Assembly (NCBI RefSeq): GCF_024124825.1
Contig: NZ_JAMXSS010000005.1
Span: 33,828-97,827 of the forward strand
Direction: 5' to 3'
DNA: 64,000 bases
DNA from: Arthrobacter sp. H16F315
GTDB taxonomy: Bacteria > Actinomycetota > Actinomycetes > Actinomycetales > Micrococcaceae
The position numbers and the translations under genes were made by a program. The notes under the pieces were generated by a model. The model was given only the letters and a program-made list of their open reading frames with translations. It was not told where the DNA came from and ran no database searches. Numbering within the stretch: the stretch's first letter is position 1; the number at the start of each line of letters is the position of its first letter. Positions 1 to 9,024 of this stretch are shown piece by piece.

Positions 1-33
1 ATGTAAATCTAGTAAAAGAATGAGTTGATCCTG

Positions 34-384
34 ATGGCGATTAGGGGCTTTAAGGAAGGCAACGACAGGCTTGACCGGATGCTTAAGCGTCCAGGTGCTG
101 CGGAACGCGTAGCGCGAATCCAAGAAGAATCTGTGCGCGCTGAGCGCGTCCATGCGATGAATCTAGCGATGATTCGTAAAGCTGGGGATTTGACCCAGAC
201 GGATCTGGCAGAGCGCCTAGGTGTGAATCAAAGTGTCATCTCCAAGACCGAGCGTCAGCATGACATGCTTCTATCCACGCTGCTTGAGTATCTAACTGCC
301 GCTGGTGCCGACGAAGCGAAGGTCGTCGTTAAAGTCCGTGGTCAAGAGGTTGAGTTGGACCTCAGGACGATACAACGTCACTAA
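34..384 (+). CDS. XRE-family HTH antitoxin-like regulator
   Basis: This is a small DNA-binding protein of about 116 aa. The C-terminal two thirds form a helix-turn-helix of the XRE/Cro type, with DLTQTDLAERLGVNQSVISK as the core. The N-terminus is charged and helical. ATG at 34 is chosen over an in-frame TTG at 25; neither has a strong ribosome binding site. On the circular molecule the gene directly follows the RelE/HigB-like toxin gene (48618-49007), giving the toxin-first order of HigBA-type modules. By analogy it should neutralise the toxin and repress the shared promoter through the palindrome at 48572-48613. It precedes the PD-(D/E)XK-like gene by 31 bp and may be co-transcribed with it. 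Its base composition is less GC-rich than the plasmid backbone. Confidence 0.85.
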   Translation: MAIRGFKEGNDRLDRMLKRPGAAERVARIQEESVRAERVHAMNLAMIRKAGDLTQTDLAERLGVNQSVISKTERQHDMLLSTLLEYLTAAGADEAKVVVKVRGQEVELDLRTIQRH

Positions 385-415
385 AGGAACTCGTCTAACA
401 ACATATAGAGGTGAA

Positions 416-1873
416 ATGCGGTTTTCGAAAGAGTTTGATCTCGCTCTAACGAGCAAAGACGATTGGTTCGACACCATACCGACGCAGGACAGTCCTCTAT
501 ACGTAGACCCCTATCTCATCTTTGATGATCCTGATCCATTTTGGTCCGAATCGTATGATCACGTCGTTTCCTTCTTCGAACTCGCTGCTGACCTTGTTCT
601 CAAGTCCGGCGGCCAAGAAGATACGCCCGCGTGGAGGAAAGCAGAACGTCTGCTCCATTTTCCAGAGCCTAAGGAGTTTGCTCTCGGCTTGGCGATGGCA
701 AGTCCGGCCGGCTCGGGAACCGGGAAAATGTTTGCGAGAAGGATCGCTACGACGCTTGGCTTGGTTGGCAAGGAGGCTGTGAAGGACCTTTCCTCGATTG
801 CGGGTTTTGCTCTCTTCTGCGAGGGCTTCGGGCGAGACCGTACCAGCGATGTACTCTGCAACATCCTCAAGGCGAAATTTATTGCCTATACACAAGAAGT
901 TGCCGCAAGGCATGACATCCCAATGTCCAAAGTTGAGGTGGTTCATGCCGCCTCGGATCTGAAGAGAGGGAGTTGGTCCGATCTTAAAGTCGACCTGCCA
1001 GTGGCCAGTGGTGCGGGGGGAGTCATCCTTACTCCTCGGCGCTTTTTAAAAGACATACCTCGAGTAACACCAGACGGCTTCTGGGACTGGGCAGAGCATG
1101 CTGAGTTTGCTGCGCTTAGAGACGATTTGAACTTTGATCTTTCCGTGAGCTTGACGAAATCGCAGAAGGTCGAAGCCGCGAGGAAGGTGGCGAATACACG
1201 GCCAGATATTGCCATCAGCTACTTGCAGAAAGAAGCTTCCCGAGCCCACGCGCCCTACGACGTCGAGAGGGATCCCCAGGGCCTGGTCTACTGGTACGAG
1301 TCCGGGCAAAAGCTGGCCGCTCTCGCAGATGTATCTGCGTTGAAGGCAGGCCTGCCTTGCGACGACATCGGTTTTCAGGCATGGGTGAAGACATTGGCTG
1401 CTACCTTCCAGTATGCTGTCGAAGAAAGTGATGGATGGCGTCTTCTTTGGAATGACGACTACAGAGCGCATCGTCCTGAGAAGATCTGCCAGGCGGTGGC
1501 CGGCATGATGTGGCGATCAGAATGTCAGGCAGCGGGTGTGGACTTGAGTCGTGAAGTGGACATGGGCAGGGGCCCTGTGGACTTCAAATTTTCGAAGGGG
1601 TGGACTCGGCGCGCCCTGCTTGAAGTCAAGTACATAGGGAGTACAAAGTTCTTTTCTGGCGCTGAAAAGCAGTTGCCACAGTATCTGCAGACTGAGGGTA
1701 TTTCTTTTGGCATTTACCTTGCGGTCGGATTCACTGACGGCGACTTTAGACCTGAGCGACTCAAGCGAGTAACGGATACCTGTACTGCCTTGTCTGCCGC
1801 GAAAGGGGTAACAATCAAGCCTCTTTTCGTCGACGCCCGTGTCGAAAATAAGAAATCTGCATCGACTCTTTAG
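416..1873 (+). CDS. Uncharacterised protein with PD-(D/E)XK nuclease-like C-terminus
   Basis: This protein of 485 aa has no family that I recognise across its length. The start is ATG 416 with AGAGGTG just upstream; the reading frame is open further upstream but overlaps the XRE gene. Near the C-terminus, GPVDF (Asp389) is followed 14 residues later by LLEVKY (Glu403, Lys405). That spacing matches the D...ExK core of restriction-endonuclease-fold enzymes, and predicted strands and helices follow it. The N-terminal 370 residues are soluble, mostly helical and unassigned. The gene sits behind a toxin-antitoxin pair and 8 bp ahead of a 64-aa ORF, within an island of lower GC bounded by direct repeats. 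A role in defence or plasmid maintenance is inference from fold and context. Confidence 0.7.
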   Translation: MRFSKEFDLALTSKDDWFDTIPTQDSPLYVDPYLIFDDPDPFWSESYDHVVSFFELAADLVLKSGGQEDTPAWRKAERLLHFPEPKEFALGLAMASPAGSGTGKMFARRIATTLGLVGKEAVKDLSSIAGFALFCEGFGRDRTSDVLCNILKAKFIAYTQEVAARHDIPMSKVEVVHAASDLKRGSWSDLKVDLPVASGAGGVILTPRRFLKDIPRVTPDGFWDWAEHAEFAALRDDLNFDLSVSLTKSQKVEAARKVANTRPDIAISYLQKEASRAHAPYDVERDPQGLVYWYESGQKLAALADVSALKAGLPCDDIGFQAWVKTLAATFQYAVEESDGWRLLWNDDYRAHRPEKICQAVAGMMWRSECQAAGVDLSREVDMGRGPVDFKFSKGWTRRALLEVKYIGSTKFFSGAEKQLPQYLQTEGISFGIYLAVGFTDGDFRPERLKRVTDTCTALSAAKGVTIKPLFVDARVENKKSASTL

Positions 1874-1881
1874 GAAAGCAC

Positions 1882-2076
1882 ATGCCAACATTCCAGATCA
1901 CATATGCTTCAAATGCGCTCCGCGAACGGCTCCCTGAAACCATTGAGGCTGATGACTATCATCAGAGCGGCGGATTCTTCATTTTTGTATCGAATGATGA
2001 GGATCCCTTGTCGTTGTCAACAGTCAAACATCGCTTGGCTGCAAAGACCGTACTGCACATCGAACGTATGGGATGA
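1882..2076 (+). CDS. Small hypothetical protein, partner of the nuclease-like gene
   Basis: This 64-aa protein begins at ATG 1882, eight bases after the stop of the PD-(D/E)XK-like gene, with AGGAAAG as ribosome binding site inside the spacer. It contains no recognisable domain. It looks like a compact alpha/beta fold with an acidic middle (SNDEDPLSLS) and no membrane segment. Tight spacing and shared base composition suggest it belongs to the same operon and may be an accessory or immunity subunit. That role is inference only. Confidence 0.6.
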   Translation: MPTFQITYASNALRERLPETIEADDYHQSGGFFIFVSNDEDPLSLSTVKHRLAAKTVLHIERMG

Positions 2077-2233
2077 CACCGAAAGCCTCGCTAGGAAGGA
2101 CCTTCCATTGCGGGAGCGTTCTCCGGAACAGGTCGGAGGCGAATGTCCGGTCTCAGTGAAGTTGGCAACGCTCACGTGGGGTTGCCAAGTTGACTGAGAC
2201 AGAGACAGGACACCGGACAAGATAAAAGAAGGA

Positions 2234-2305
2234 TTGAGTTGAAGCTTCAACTAAAATAGCTTACATAAGATCCGTTATCGGCGTTAGAGTGGGACGAGTA
2301 GAAGT
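2234..2305. repeat. 72-bp imperfect direct repeat, right boundary of the toxin/nuclease island
   Basis: It aligns without gaps to 48375-48446. Each copy starts with a palindrome (AGTTGAA, 2 nt, TTCAACT) followed by the identical word TAGCTTACATAA, then a more diverged part ending in GAGTAGAAGT. On the circle the two copies lie about 2.9 kb apart and enclose exactly the toxin, XRE, nuclease-like and 64-aa genes. A recombinase crossover site or an insertion duplication are both possible. The rest of 2077-2341 shows no gene. Confidence 0.7.
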
Positions 2306-2341
2306 GGATGAGATAACTCGTCTCAACCTTGCGGATCGAAA

Positions 2342-2590
2342 CTATTTGCCTGCTTGCTGCAGAGCAGTTCCGTCGAGCAACCGCACGTGGTCGTCGGCCA
2401 GACATTCGTAGATCAGCCCAGGGGGAATACGGGCGCTTATTTCGACCTTGTATGACCGAGGACAGTACCAGGTAACTAGTACCCCAGGCGGTTCGCCTGT
2501 AGGTATTTCCGCTACGAGCCGGTTCTGCCTTCCGATTCCCGCGGAAATAGTTTTGACCAATTCATTGCCGCTGGGAGACATGGGCTTCAT
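2342..2590 (-). CDS. Small hypothetical protein
   Basis: This 82-aa protein starts at ATG 2590, seven bases downstream of the stop of the 78-aa gene at 2598-2834, so the two probably form a leftward pair. The sequence is beta-rich, with a WYCPRSYKVEISARIPPG stretch and no signal peptide or membrane span. I do not recognise a family. It lies between the toxin/nuclease island and the alanine dehydrogenase gene. Confidence 0.5.
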   Translation of the reverse strand: MKPMSPSGNELVKTISAGIGRQNRLVAEIPTGEPPGVLVTWYCPRSYKVEISARIPPGLIYECLADDHVRLLDGTALQQAGK

Positions 2591-2597
2591 GAGAGAG

Positions 2598-2834
2598 TCA
2601 CAGCCGGTGGGGTCCTGAAGCCCCCTGGGTGACGGCGTCGTCCGGCCCTACGTCAAAACCCTCCGACCTCTCAAAGAGCCGCCGTGGTTCGGCCCCCTCT
2701 GAATCGAGCCACAGCACCCGGTCGTCCCCCGTAACGGCGTCGACAGTTCCGTGCCGTACGACTTCGCCGTGAAGCCGGATTACCACTCGTTGACCAACGA
2801 GGGGATGCCACGCGCGCTGCAAGTGAAATGCCAC
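2598..2834 (-). CDS. Small hypothetical protein, SH3-like beta-barrel pattern
   Basis: This 78-aa protein starts at ATG 2834. Residues 12-55 alternate in a small-barrel pattern, with LVGQRVVIRLHGEVVRHGTV followed by a turn and a second strand pair (DDRVLWLDSEG). The same layout appears in the 143-aa protein at 8528-8959 (GDRVVVRDHETGALWGGWID), so the two may be distant relatives. It is followed seven bases later by the 82-aa gene. The function is unknown. Confidence 0.5.
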   Translation of the reverse strand: MAFHLQRAWHPLVGQRVVIRLHGEVVRHGTVDAVTGDDRVLWLDSEGAEPRRLFERSEGFDVGPDDAVTQGASGPHRL

Positions 2835-2912
2835 TTATGCCCTCACCTCTACCTGATGGACCCGTGCCCGGCCCCGGAGGGATTCACCCCGAGGCAAGTC
2901 ACAGGACATGGA

Positions 2913-4028
2913 TTACACGGATACCAGGTCCTGCCAGGAGGCAAGCTCGAGCCCGTGGGCGTCGCTGACGGACTTGTGGGCGACCCTGCCTGCGGCCACA
3001 TTGAGGCCTGCCGCAAGGACCGGATCCTGCGCCAGCGCGGTCTTGACACCCTTGTTCGCCAAAGCGACAGCGTAGGGGAGGGTGACGTTGGTGAGGGCAT
3101 AGGTGGAGGTGTTTGGAACCGCCCCCGGCATGTTGGCCACACAGTAGAAAACGCAGTTGTGCACCTGGAAAGTAGGGGACTCATGCGTGGTGGGACGGCT
3201 GTCTTCGAAGCAGCCTCCCTGATCGACTGCGATGTCAACCAGCACACTTCCCGGTTTCATTCGGGAGACCAGTTCGTTACTGACAAGCTTGGGGGCTTTT
3301 GCCCCCGGAATGAGCACAGAGCCAATCACCAGGTCGGATTCGACTACTGAGCGTTCGATTTCATAGCCGTTGGAAGCCACTGTCTGGAGACGGCCCCCGT
3401 ACTGGGCATCCAGTTCCCGCAACCGACTGACATTGATGTCCAGGATGGTGACGTTCGCGCCCAGGCCCAGCGCCATGGCGGCGGCGTTGGTGCCTGCGAC
3501 ACCTGCACCGAGGACGGTCACCTTCGCCGGCCGCACGCCCGGTACGCCGCCGAGCAGAACACCTTTGCCTCCTGCAGGTGCCATGAGTGAGTTCGCGCCC
3601 ACCTGGACGGCGAGCCTGCCTGCCACCTCGCTCATAGGCGCAAGCAGGGGCAGGAACCGTCCGGTTTGAACGGTTTCGTAGGCGACGGCCGTGACGCCGG
3701 ATGAAAGGAGGGCTTCGGTCAGATCAGGCTCAGCAGCCAGGTGGAGGTACGTGAAAAGTGTGAGACCCTGGCGAAAATGACGGTACTCCGCCGCTACAGG
3801 CTCCTTGACCTTGAGGACCATGTCTGCGCGGCCCCAGAGCGCGTCGATGTCCTGGACAATCTCAGCGCCGGCGAGCACATACTCCTGATCCAGAATGCCG
3901 GAGCCTTCACCCGCGCCGGTCTGGACGAGGATCTCGTGGCCGTTGGCCTTCAGCTCGTGCACGCCAGCAGCAGTGATGGCCACGCGGAACTCATTGTTTT
4001 TAATTTCTTTGGGAACGGAGATGATCAT
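2913..4028 (-). CDS. ald: Alanine dehydrogenase
   Basis: This NAD-dependent enzyme interconverts L-alanine and pyruvate plus ammonium in the cytosol. The 371-aa length is normal for the family. The start at ATG 4028 ([17 protein letters not shown]) matches the conserved N-terminus; the frame stays open 78 codons upstream without family similarity. The substrate-binding part contains the usual K/H region ([18 protein letters not shown]), followed by the Rossmann motif [20 protein letters not shown] and the C-terminal [10 protein letters not shown] element. The gene is divergent from a class III aminotransferase that probably uses pyruvate as amino acceptor. Ald would then recycle the alanine formed back to pyruvate and release ammonium. 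The shared intergenic region carries the GTCCAATAC word found at the other pathway promoters. Confidence 0.95.
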   Translation of the reverse strand: MIISVPKEIKNNEFRVAITAAGVHELKANGHEILVQTGAGEGSGILDQEYVLAGAEIVQDIDALWGRADMVLKVKEPVAAEYRHFRQGLTLFTYLHLAAEPDLTEALLSSGVTAVAYETVQTGRFLPLLAPMSEVAGRLAVQVGANSLMAPAGGKGVLLGGVPGVRPAKVTVLGAGVAGTNAAAMALGLGANVTILDINVSRLRELDAQYGGRLQTVASNGYEIERSVVESDLVIGSVLIPGAKAPKLVSNELVSRMKPGSVLVDIAVDQGGCFEDSRPTTHESPTFQVHNCVFYCVANMPGAVPNTSTYALTNVTLPYAVALANKGVKTALAQDPVLAAGLNVAAGRVAHKSVSDAHGLELASWQDLVSV

Positions 4029-4162
4029 GCCGATGCTTTCTGAGAGTGGAAAGTGGTTGGAAGACAACGACGGGTTCGGTGTCTCATGGCGTGTATCGCT
4101 CACCTCACCGTGAAAGATTGACGAGTCTTCAGGCGCTACTCTTCCACCTAGATTACGGCTCA

Positions 4163-4171
4163 GTCCAATAC
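4163..4171 (+). promoter_or_regulatory. Catabolic operator candidate 1 (GTCCAATAC) between ald and aminotransferase
   Basis: The 9-bp word GTCCAATAC lies in the 414-bp divergent region 4029-4442. The same word occurs upstream of the CoA-transferase operon (13291) and of the enoyl-CoA hydratase operon (15072), and in reverse complement upstream of the aldehyde dehydrogenase gene (15182). The GT-N5-AC form resembles GntR/FadR-type half-sites. The remainder of this intergenic region has no gene. A G-run at about 4320-4326 has seven G here and six in the second copy. Confidence 0.6.
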
Positions 4172-4442
4172 CAAAGGGTCCTTGACTGATGTCAAACAAA
4201 TCATCAATGAGGGCGGCGGGCGGCGGGAACGCTGCGATCTGGCCATTTATGATTGGTTCCACATTAATTGTTTCAGGTTTGGTATTTGTTTGTCATCGAT
4301 GCACAGAGGAAGCTGGTGTGGGGGGGCAGCACATGCGCAGCGGACATGGGCCGTTCTACAACGCAGTCGCGTTCTATGCCTGCTCGTGGGGAAGCTAGTG
4401 CCAGCCGCGCTGAGCTGCACGCCAATATCTATAGGAGAAGAA

Positions 4443-5699
4443 ATGTCAAGACAGCAGGCTCTGTGGAGCGCCCAAGCTCACATGCCAACCGTGCTCGCCA
4501 ACGAACCAACGGTGATTGTCGAGGCCCATGGGGCTTATATCACGACTGACAAAGGCGAACGTTACCTCGATGGGGCTGGCGGGCTTTGGTATGCCAACGT
4601 GGGCCACGGCCGTGAGGAAATCGCCGAGGTGGCAGCGGCGCAGATGAAAAAGTTGGAAACCTGGCACGTATTCGGCCGTTACCTCAACGACCGCGCAGTT
4701 GAACTGGCAGAAAAGATCGCAGCTCTTGCGCCTATCGTCGACCCGAAGGTCATCCTCACGAGTGGTGGGTCCGATTCCGTCGACATGGCATTGAAACTGG
4801 CCCGGCGGCACTGGCAGTTGCAAGAGAAGTTTGAAAAGTTGACTATCGTCAGCCGGCACAACAGCTATCACGGTCTTCATGCCTTTGGGACCAGCGTCGC
4901 GGGCCTCGAATTCAATAGGGTTGGCCATGGACCCGGTCCGCTCATCCCAGACACACTCCTCGTTGATCCCTTCGACATCGACCTGGTTGAGAAAACCATC
5001 CGGGATTTCGGCGGCGAACGCATTGCCGCTTTCATCGCAGAGCCAGTAATGGGCACAGGCGGTCTTGTGCCTCCACCAGCCGGCTACTTTAAAAGGATCA
5101 AGGAACTCGCGGCGGAGTATGACTTCTTGGTTGTGGCCGATGAAGTGATTACCGGATTCGGGCGTCTCGGTACATGGTTCGCATCCGAGCGATTCGATAT
5201 TCAGCCCGACATGATCACCTTTGCCAAGGGCATCACGTCCGGTTACATGCCGCTGGGCGGCGTGCTCGTCGCCCCGAAGATTTGGAAGCAGTTCTTCGAG
5301 GGTCAGGACGCTCCGATTCTGCATCAGGGGCTCACCTATTCCGGCCACGCCACGGCTGCGGCCGTTGCGCTCAAGAACCTTGAAATCCTTGAACGGGAGG
5401 ATCTTCTCGGACGGGTCCGTTCGCTCGAACCCATCCTGGCCCAGGAGTTGGAGTCGCTCCGCGGCACCCCGGGCGTCCAGGACGTTCGCTACGTTGGCCT
5501 GATGGGCGGCGTTGATCTTGCACCCGGTATCTCCGGCGTAGAAGTGGTGGCGGAGATGGAACGCCGCGGTGTCCACCTGAGGAACCTTCCGAATGACATC
5601 CTCATGATCTCACCTCCGTTTATCGTGACGCAGGACGAGCTCAGGCTCATTGTGAGCACTATTCGCGACTCGCTTTCCACAGTCCTGAGTCGGCACTGA
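4443..5699 (+). CDS. Class III PLP-dependent omega-aminotransferase
   Basis: This 418-aa enzyme moves the terminal amino group of an amine or omega-amino acid to a keto acid, giving a semialdehyde. The start is ATG 4443 with GGAGAAG six bases upstream. The fold-type I aminotransferase signature is complete: the SGGSDSVDMALKLARR cofactor loop, the VVADEVITGFGRLGTWFASE stretch containing the PLP-contacting Asp, and TFAKGITSGYMPLGG with Lys262 as the PLP lysine. The C-terminal small domain is intact. The substrate cannot be read from sequence. Beta-alanine, taurine, GABA, 5-aminovalerate or 6-aminohexanoate would all fit the family. Pairing with ald suggests pyruvate as acceptor, and the dicarboxylate beta-oxidation genes downstream favour a C5-C6 omega-amino acid. 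Confidence 0.88.
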   Translation: MSRQQALWSAQAHMPTVLANEPTVIVEAHGAYITTDKGERYLDGAGGLWYANVGHGREEIAEVAAAQMKKLETWHVFGRYLNDRAVELAEKIAALAPIVDPKVILTSGGSDSVDMALKLARRHWQLQEKFEKLTIVSRHNSYHGLHAFGTSVAGLEFNRVGHGPGPLIPDTLLVDPFDIDLVEKTIRDFGGERIAAFIAEPVMGTGGLVPPPAGYFKRIKELAAEYDFLVVADEVITGFGRLGTWFASERFDIQPDMITFAKGITSGYMPLGGVLVAPKIWKQFFEGQDAPILHQGLTYSGHATAAAVALKNLEILEREDLLGRVRSLEPILAQELESLRGTPGVQDVRYVGLMGGVDLAPGISGVEVVAEMERRGVHLRNLPNDILMISPPFIVTQDELRLIVSTIRDSLSTVLSRH

Positions 5700-5712
5700 T
5701 TCTGGGGAATTC

Positions 5713-5744
5713 CCCTAGGCCAACCTAGCCAGGTTGGCCTAGGG
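5713..5744. terminator. Perfect hairpin after the aminotransferase gene
   Basis: A 14-bp perfect stem (CCCTAGGCCAACCT pairing with AGGTTGGCCTAGGG) closes a 4-nt loop. It begins 14 bases after the aminotransferase stop. No U-tract follows, so termination efficiency is uncertain, but position and strength fit a transcript end. Confidence 0.6.
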
Positions 5745-5905
5745 CCTCGCGCACTAAGGCCCCGTTTCAAGCATCAGGACTTGCGTGCCAGTGGTACCGC
5801 AGCCAGTAATAAGGGGCCCGGAAACCTGTGGAAAATATCGCTGCCACAACCTGCCTTCGATCATTGTCAGATTAACCGCACATTTACTTCAAGGGAGAAG
5901 TTTCG

Positions 5906-7229
5906 TTGATACCACCTCAGAAGAAGGGGTCTGGCGCTCGTCGGGCCGCCTTAGGCTCATTTATAGGTACCACCGTAGAATGGTATGACTTTTACGTATA
6001 TTCCACTGCGGCAGCCCTCGTGTTCGGGACGGTCTTTTTCCCCGATACAGGGGATAGGCTGACCGGCATCGTAGCTTCTTTTGCCACCTTGGCTGTTGGG
6101 TTTTTCGCGCGGCCCTTGGGGGGAATCGTTTTCGGCCACATTGGAGATCGCTTTGGCCGGAAGAACACCCTCGTAATCACCCTGACGATGATGGGCATCG
6201 CCACCCTTCTGATCGGTTTCCTGCCTACTTATGCTCAGGTAGGTTCGTTGGCCCCTGTACTGCTTGTCATCCTGCGCTTCATCCAGGGATTGGCTGTAGG
6301 AGGCGAATGGGGTGGGGCAGTACTGATGGCAGTCGAGCACGCTCCGGAAGAAAAGAAAACCTTCTACGGAGGCATCGTCCAAGCAGGCAACCCTGCAGGC
6401 GCCCTGCTCGCCACCGGGGCATTCAGCATTCTGACGTTGAACGGCAAAGAGTTCCTGCTCGAGTGGGGGTGGCGCCTGCCATTCCTCGCTTCCGCCCTGC
6501 TAATTCTGGTCGGAATTCTTATTCGCATTGGTGTCCAGGAATCCCCGGTCTACGAGAAAGCAGAACGGAGCAATGCCACCGGCCAGCAAAAATCGCCACT
6601 CCGGGAAGCGGTCGGCAAGAACTGGCGCACCGATCCTCCTGGGGATTGGAACTCTGCCGGCGGTTATCGGTGGCTAATACCTTGTAACTACCTTCGTTAC
6701 GGCATATGCCACAGGACCGGAGATCGGTGCCTCAGAGACATTGATCCTGAGCGCACTGTCTGCCGCCTCCCTTGTTGAACTTGCGTTCACCTTCATCGCC
6801 GCACATTTCGGAGACCGATTTGGAAGAATCCGGGTTGTAAAATTTGGGGTTATCGGCATGGCGATCTTGGCGGTACCGCAGTTTCTCGTCTTCGACTGGG
6901 GAAATGAAACCGCGATCTTTGCCGTGTTTATACTCATGCGTGTCGCGATATCCAGTATTTACGGGCCCGCAGCCACCATGCTGGCCCAAATGTTTCCGCC
7001 AACTGCGCGCTACACGAGTGTTTCGCTTTCCTATCAAACGGCTGGTGCAATCTTCGGTGGACTTTCACCTCTCGTCTCGGCGATGCTGCTCCAGGCAACC
7101 GGGAGTATCTGGCCGGTTATCTTGTTGCTGCTTGCGATGTGCGCACTCAACTTCATTTGTGTAGCAGTTGCGCCGCAGAGGAACGATGCGGAAGACCTTG
7201 CCCGAGAAGTCGAACCAGCACACCAGTAA
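5906..7229 (+). pseudogene. MFS transporter (metabolite:H+ symporter type), disrupted
   Basis: The intact protein would be about 440 aa with 12 membrane spans. It begins at TTG 5906 after AGGGAGAAG, and GTTVEWYDFYVYSTAA is the hallmark N-terminus of the MHS family, which imports organic acids, betaine and similar solutes with protons. The loop motif GHIGDRFGRKNTLV follows span 2. Two lesions are present. An extra C near 6628-6632 shifts the frame here but is absent from the second copy, so it is probably an error. A TAA codon (about 6675) between GG and YLVTTF is present in both copies and would truncate the protein near residue 256 even without the frameshift. The gene follows the aminotransferase and probably took up the pathway substrate. 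Confidence 0.85.
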
Positions 7230-7296
7230 CCAATCTCGGCCGTGGATCGGTGGTTTTGTTCCTAGTGACAGCCCCGTATTGAGGCACGGATAAATG

Positions 7297-7328
7297 GGGC
7301 CCGCGGTCTGCACGGTGACCGCGGGCCC
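7297..7328. terminator. GC-rich hairpin downstream of the MFS gene
   Basis: An 11-bp perfect stem (GGGCCCGCGGT pairing with ACCGCGGGCCC) encloses a 10-nt loop about 70 bp after the transporter stop. There is no clear U-run. Confidence 0.5.
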
Positions 7329-7691
7329 TCGCCAGTGCACTCGAACAGTCGCTGCGGATGTGGCGGCCGCTTTTCCAAGTGGCCGCCACTCCCATGCACC
7401 AGCCCATCATGGAATCGTGGACCGCAATCGCGACGCGGTCCCCGCCAAGCTAAGCCAACGCAACCCCGACGAGCTATCCGAAGCCATCCCCTGTTGGACG
7501 CATTCCACGACCCGAAATGGGGCCCTTCGCAGTTAAGCATGGTTGGGCTGGAGGCCCGGCAGAGGCACTGGCGGTCGGTGTTGTTTAGACCGAAGACCGG
7601 GCCACCGGGGCGCGGAGAACGTGGCCTTGGAAGTTGCCGTTTCGTATTTGGCCGTGTTGACCGGGAGGTGCGCCCGGGCTTGCAGAGCCGT

Positions 7692-7753
7692 AGATCGTCC
7701 GCGCCGCAGGCCCATTCCGGTGGCGGACGGTGTGCCTGCGGCGCGGATGATCT
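7692..7753. repeat. Long inverted repeat in a gene-poor stretch
   Basis: A 20-nt arm at 7692-7711 pairs with 7734-7753 with a single mismatch, enclosing 22 nt. It lies inside 7329-7953, where I see no convincing coding frame; all frames there have atypical composition. It could be the core of a structured RNA, a transposon end or a decayed terminator. Confidence 0.5.
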
Positions 7754-7953
7754 GCAGCGGGACGAACCCGCCCGGAACTCCCCTTGGCGTACCGGGAGCA
7801 CGTCGCGAAAGGACCACGGACCCTGAACAACCCGAAGGACAGACCGATGACCACTAATTCCTCCCGTCTGCCCCTCACCGCCACCTACCGGGGCGCCGGA
7901 AGGAAGCGTTCGCGCACCCATCGCGGGACGAGTCCCAAGCCCTGATCCAACCG

Positions 7954-8178
7954 TTGATCCTCGAAATTTCCGGCAGGATCAGCCGCCGGGTTGCGCTCCT
8001 GGAGGCGTCATCGAGTGACCCGGCTCAAGGCTCCGAGGACCTGGCCGCCCTCGCATGGATCCGGCAATCCCTAGAAGATATTGAAGCCACCATCCTTGGA
8101 CTGTCGGAAGCAAATCGCCGCCGTTCTCCAGCGTCCCCGAATCCGGCCCCTTCTTCTGCCGGAAGCCTGGTCTCCTAA
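7954..8178 (+). CDS. Small hypothetical protein
   Basis: This 74-aa frame opens with TTG 7954 and encodes a hydrophilic, largely helical peptide (LEISGRISRRVALLEASSSD, later AALAWIRQSLEDIEATILGL). No family is recognised. The sequence pattern is protein-like, unlike the preceding 600 bp. Start assignment is weak because no good ribosome binding site is present. Confidence 0.4.
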   Translation: MILEISGRISRRVALLEASSSDPAQGSEDLAALAWIRQSLEDIEATILGLSEANRRRSPASPNPAPSSAGSLVS

Positions 8179-8312
8179 GTTCCGCCGGACCGGCCGCCCG
8201 CCTGGATTTCAGCCCGGACCATGCCGGCAGGCTGCCGCTCCTCCCCACGACGCCAGAACATCTGGCGTGTCCGAAGTACTCATCACCGCCCTGAGAATAA
8301 GGACTCATCACC

Positions 8313-8531
8313 ATGCACGCACCACCCGAACGTCTCCTCATCGCCGTCCACACCCGAAAAGAACTGGACGCCGCCCTGGATAAAGCGGTGGATTTCCTGA
8401 AGCCGGCGGCGGTAGCTGAACAAGTCGGCATCTCTGTCACGCGGCTGGCACCGGGCCGCTATGAAGCGCGCCTGGACAGCAACGTTCCCCCGGGCGTGAC
8501 ACTCGAAAAGTGGGGGAACGAGCCGCGATGA
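8313..8531 (+). CDS. Small hypothetical protein coupled to the next gene
   Basis: This 72-aa protein starts at ATG 8313 with AAGGA about 12 bases upstream. Its stop codon overlaps the ATG of the next gene as ATGA, which implies translational coupling. The sequence looks like a small soluble alpha/beta protein (RLLIAVHTRKELDAALDKAV). It has no recognised family. Confidence 0.5.
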   Translation: MHAPPERLLIAVHTRKELDAALDKAVDFLKPAAVAEQVGISVTRLAPGRYEARLDSNVPPGVTLEKWGNEPR

Positions 8532-8959
8532 ACGGACGGCAGAGGGATCTCTCCGGCGCGCCGGCCGGCAGCGTGTTTAATCTGCTCTGTCCCGCTGCCC
8601 GCCGGGCCGGGTGCTCGCTGCGCACGGCGGCTCTGAACGCCGGGCCGGGGAGAACCGGGTTGAAAGAGTCGCTGACGGAATGCGAAATCGACATCTTCCT
8701 GTCCCTGGTCCGCGGCGACCGCGTCGTTGTGAGGGATCACGAAACCGGGGCACTGTGGGGCGGCTGGATTGACATGACGTTTTCCGACCACGGATTCATC
8801 TGGGTGATCACCGACGTCGGTGAGCGGAAGCTGCTCGACATCGGCGTGCACACGCTCTGGCGGCCGGAGGAGTCCGGAGCGTGTGGCAGCGTTCGCCGGG
8901 AAGCCGGTCGCCTTGAGGACGACAGGGCTCTGACCACTGACATCAGCCCCGGCAACTAG
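8528..8959 (+). CDS. Hypothetical protein with SH3-like C-terminal half
   Basis: The start is ATG 8528, overlapping the stop of the 72-aa gene. The 143-aa product has a low-complexity N-terminal third followed by ECEIDIFLSLVRGDRVVVRD and a strand-rich segment (GGWIDMTFSDHGFIWVITDV) resembling a small barrel. The layout recalls the 78-aa protein at 2598-2834. It lies just upstream of an IS256 transposase remnant. Confidence 0.5.
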   Translation: MNGRQRDLSGAPAGSVFNLLCPAARRAGCSLRTAALNAGPGRTGLKESLTECEIDIFLSLVRGDRVVVRDHETGALWGGWIDMTFSDHGFIWVITDVGERKLLDIGVHTLWRPEESGACGSVRREAGRLEDDRALTTDISPGN

Positions 8960-9024
8960 AATACGGTGCTGAGCCTGTTCCTTGCCCGGTCCAAGAGCGT
9001 GTTCCCGGCCCGCAGGAGCAGCCG

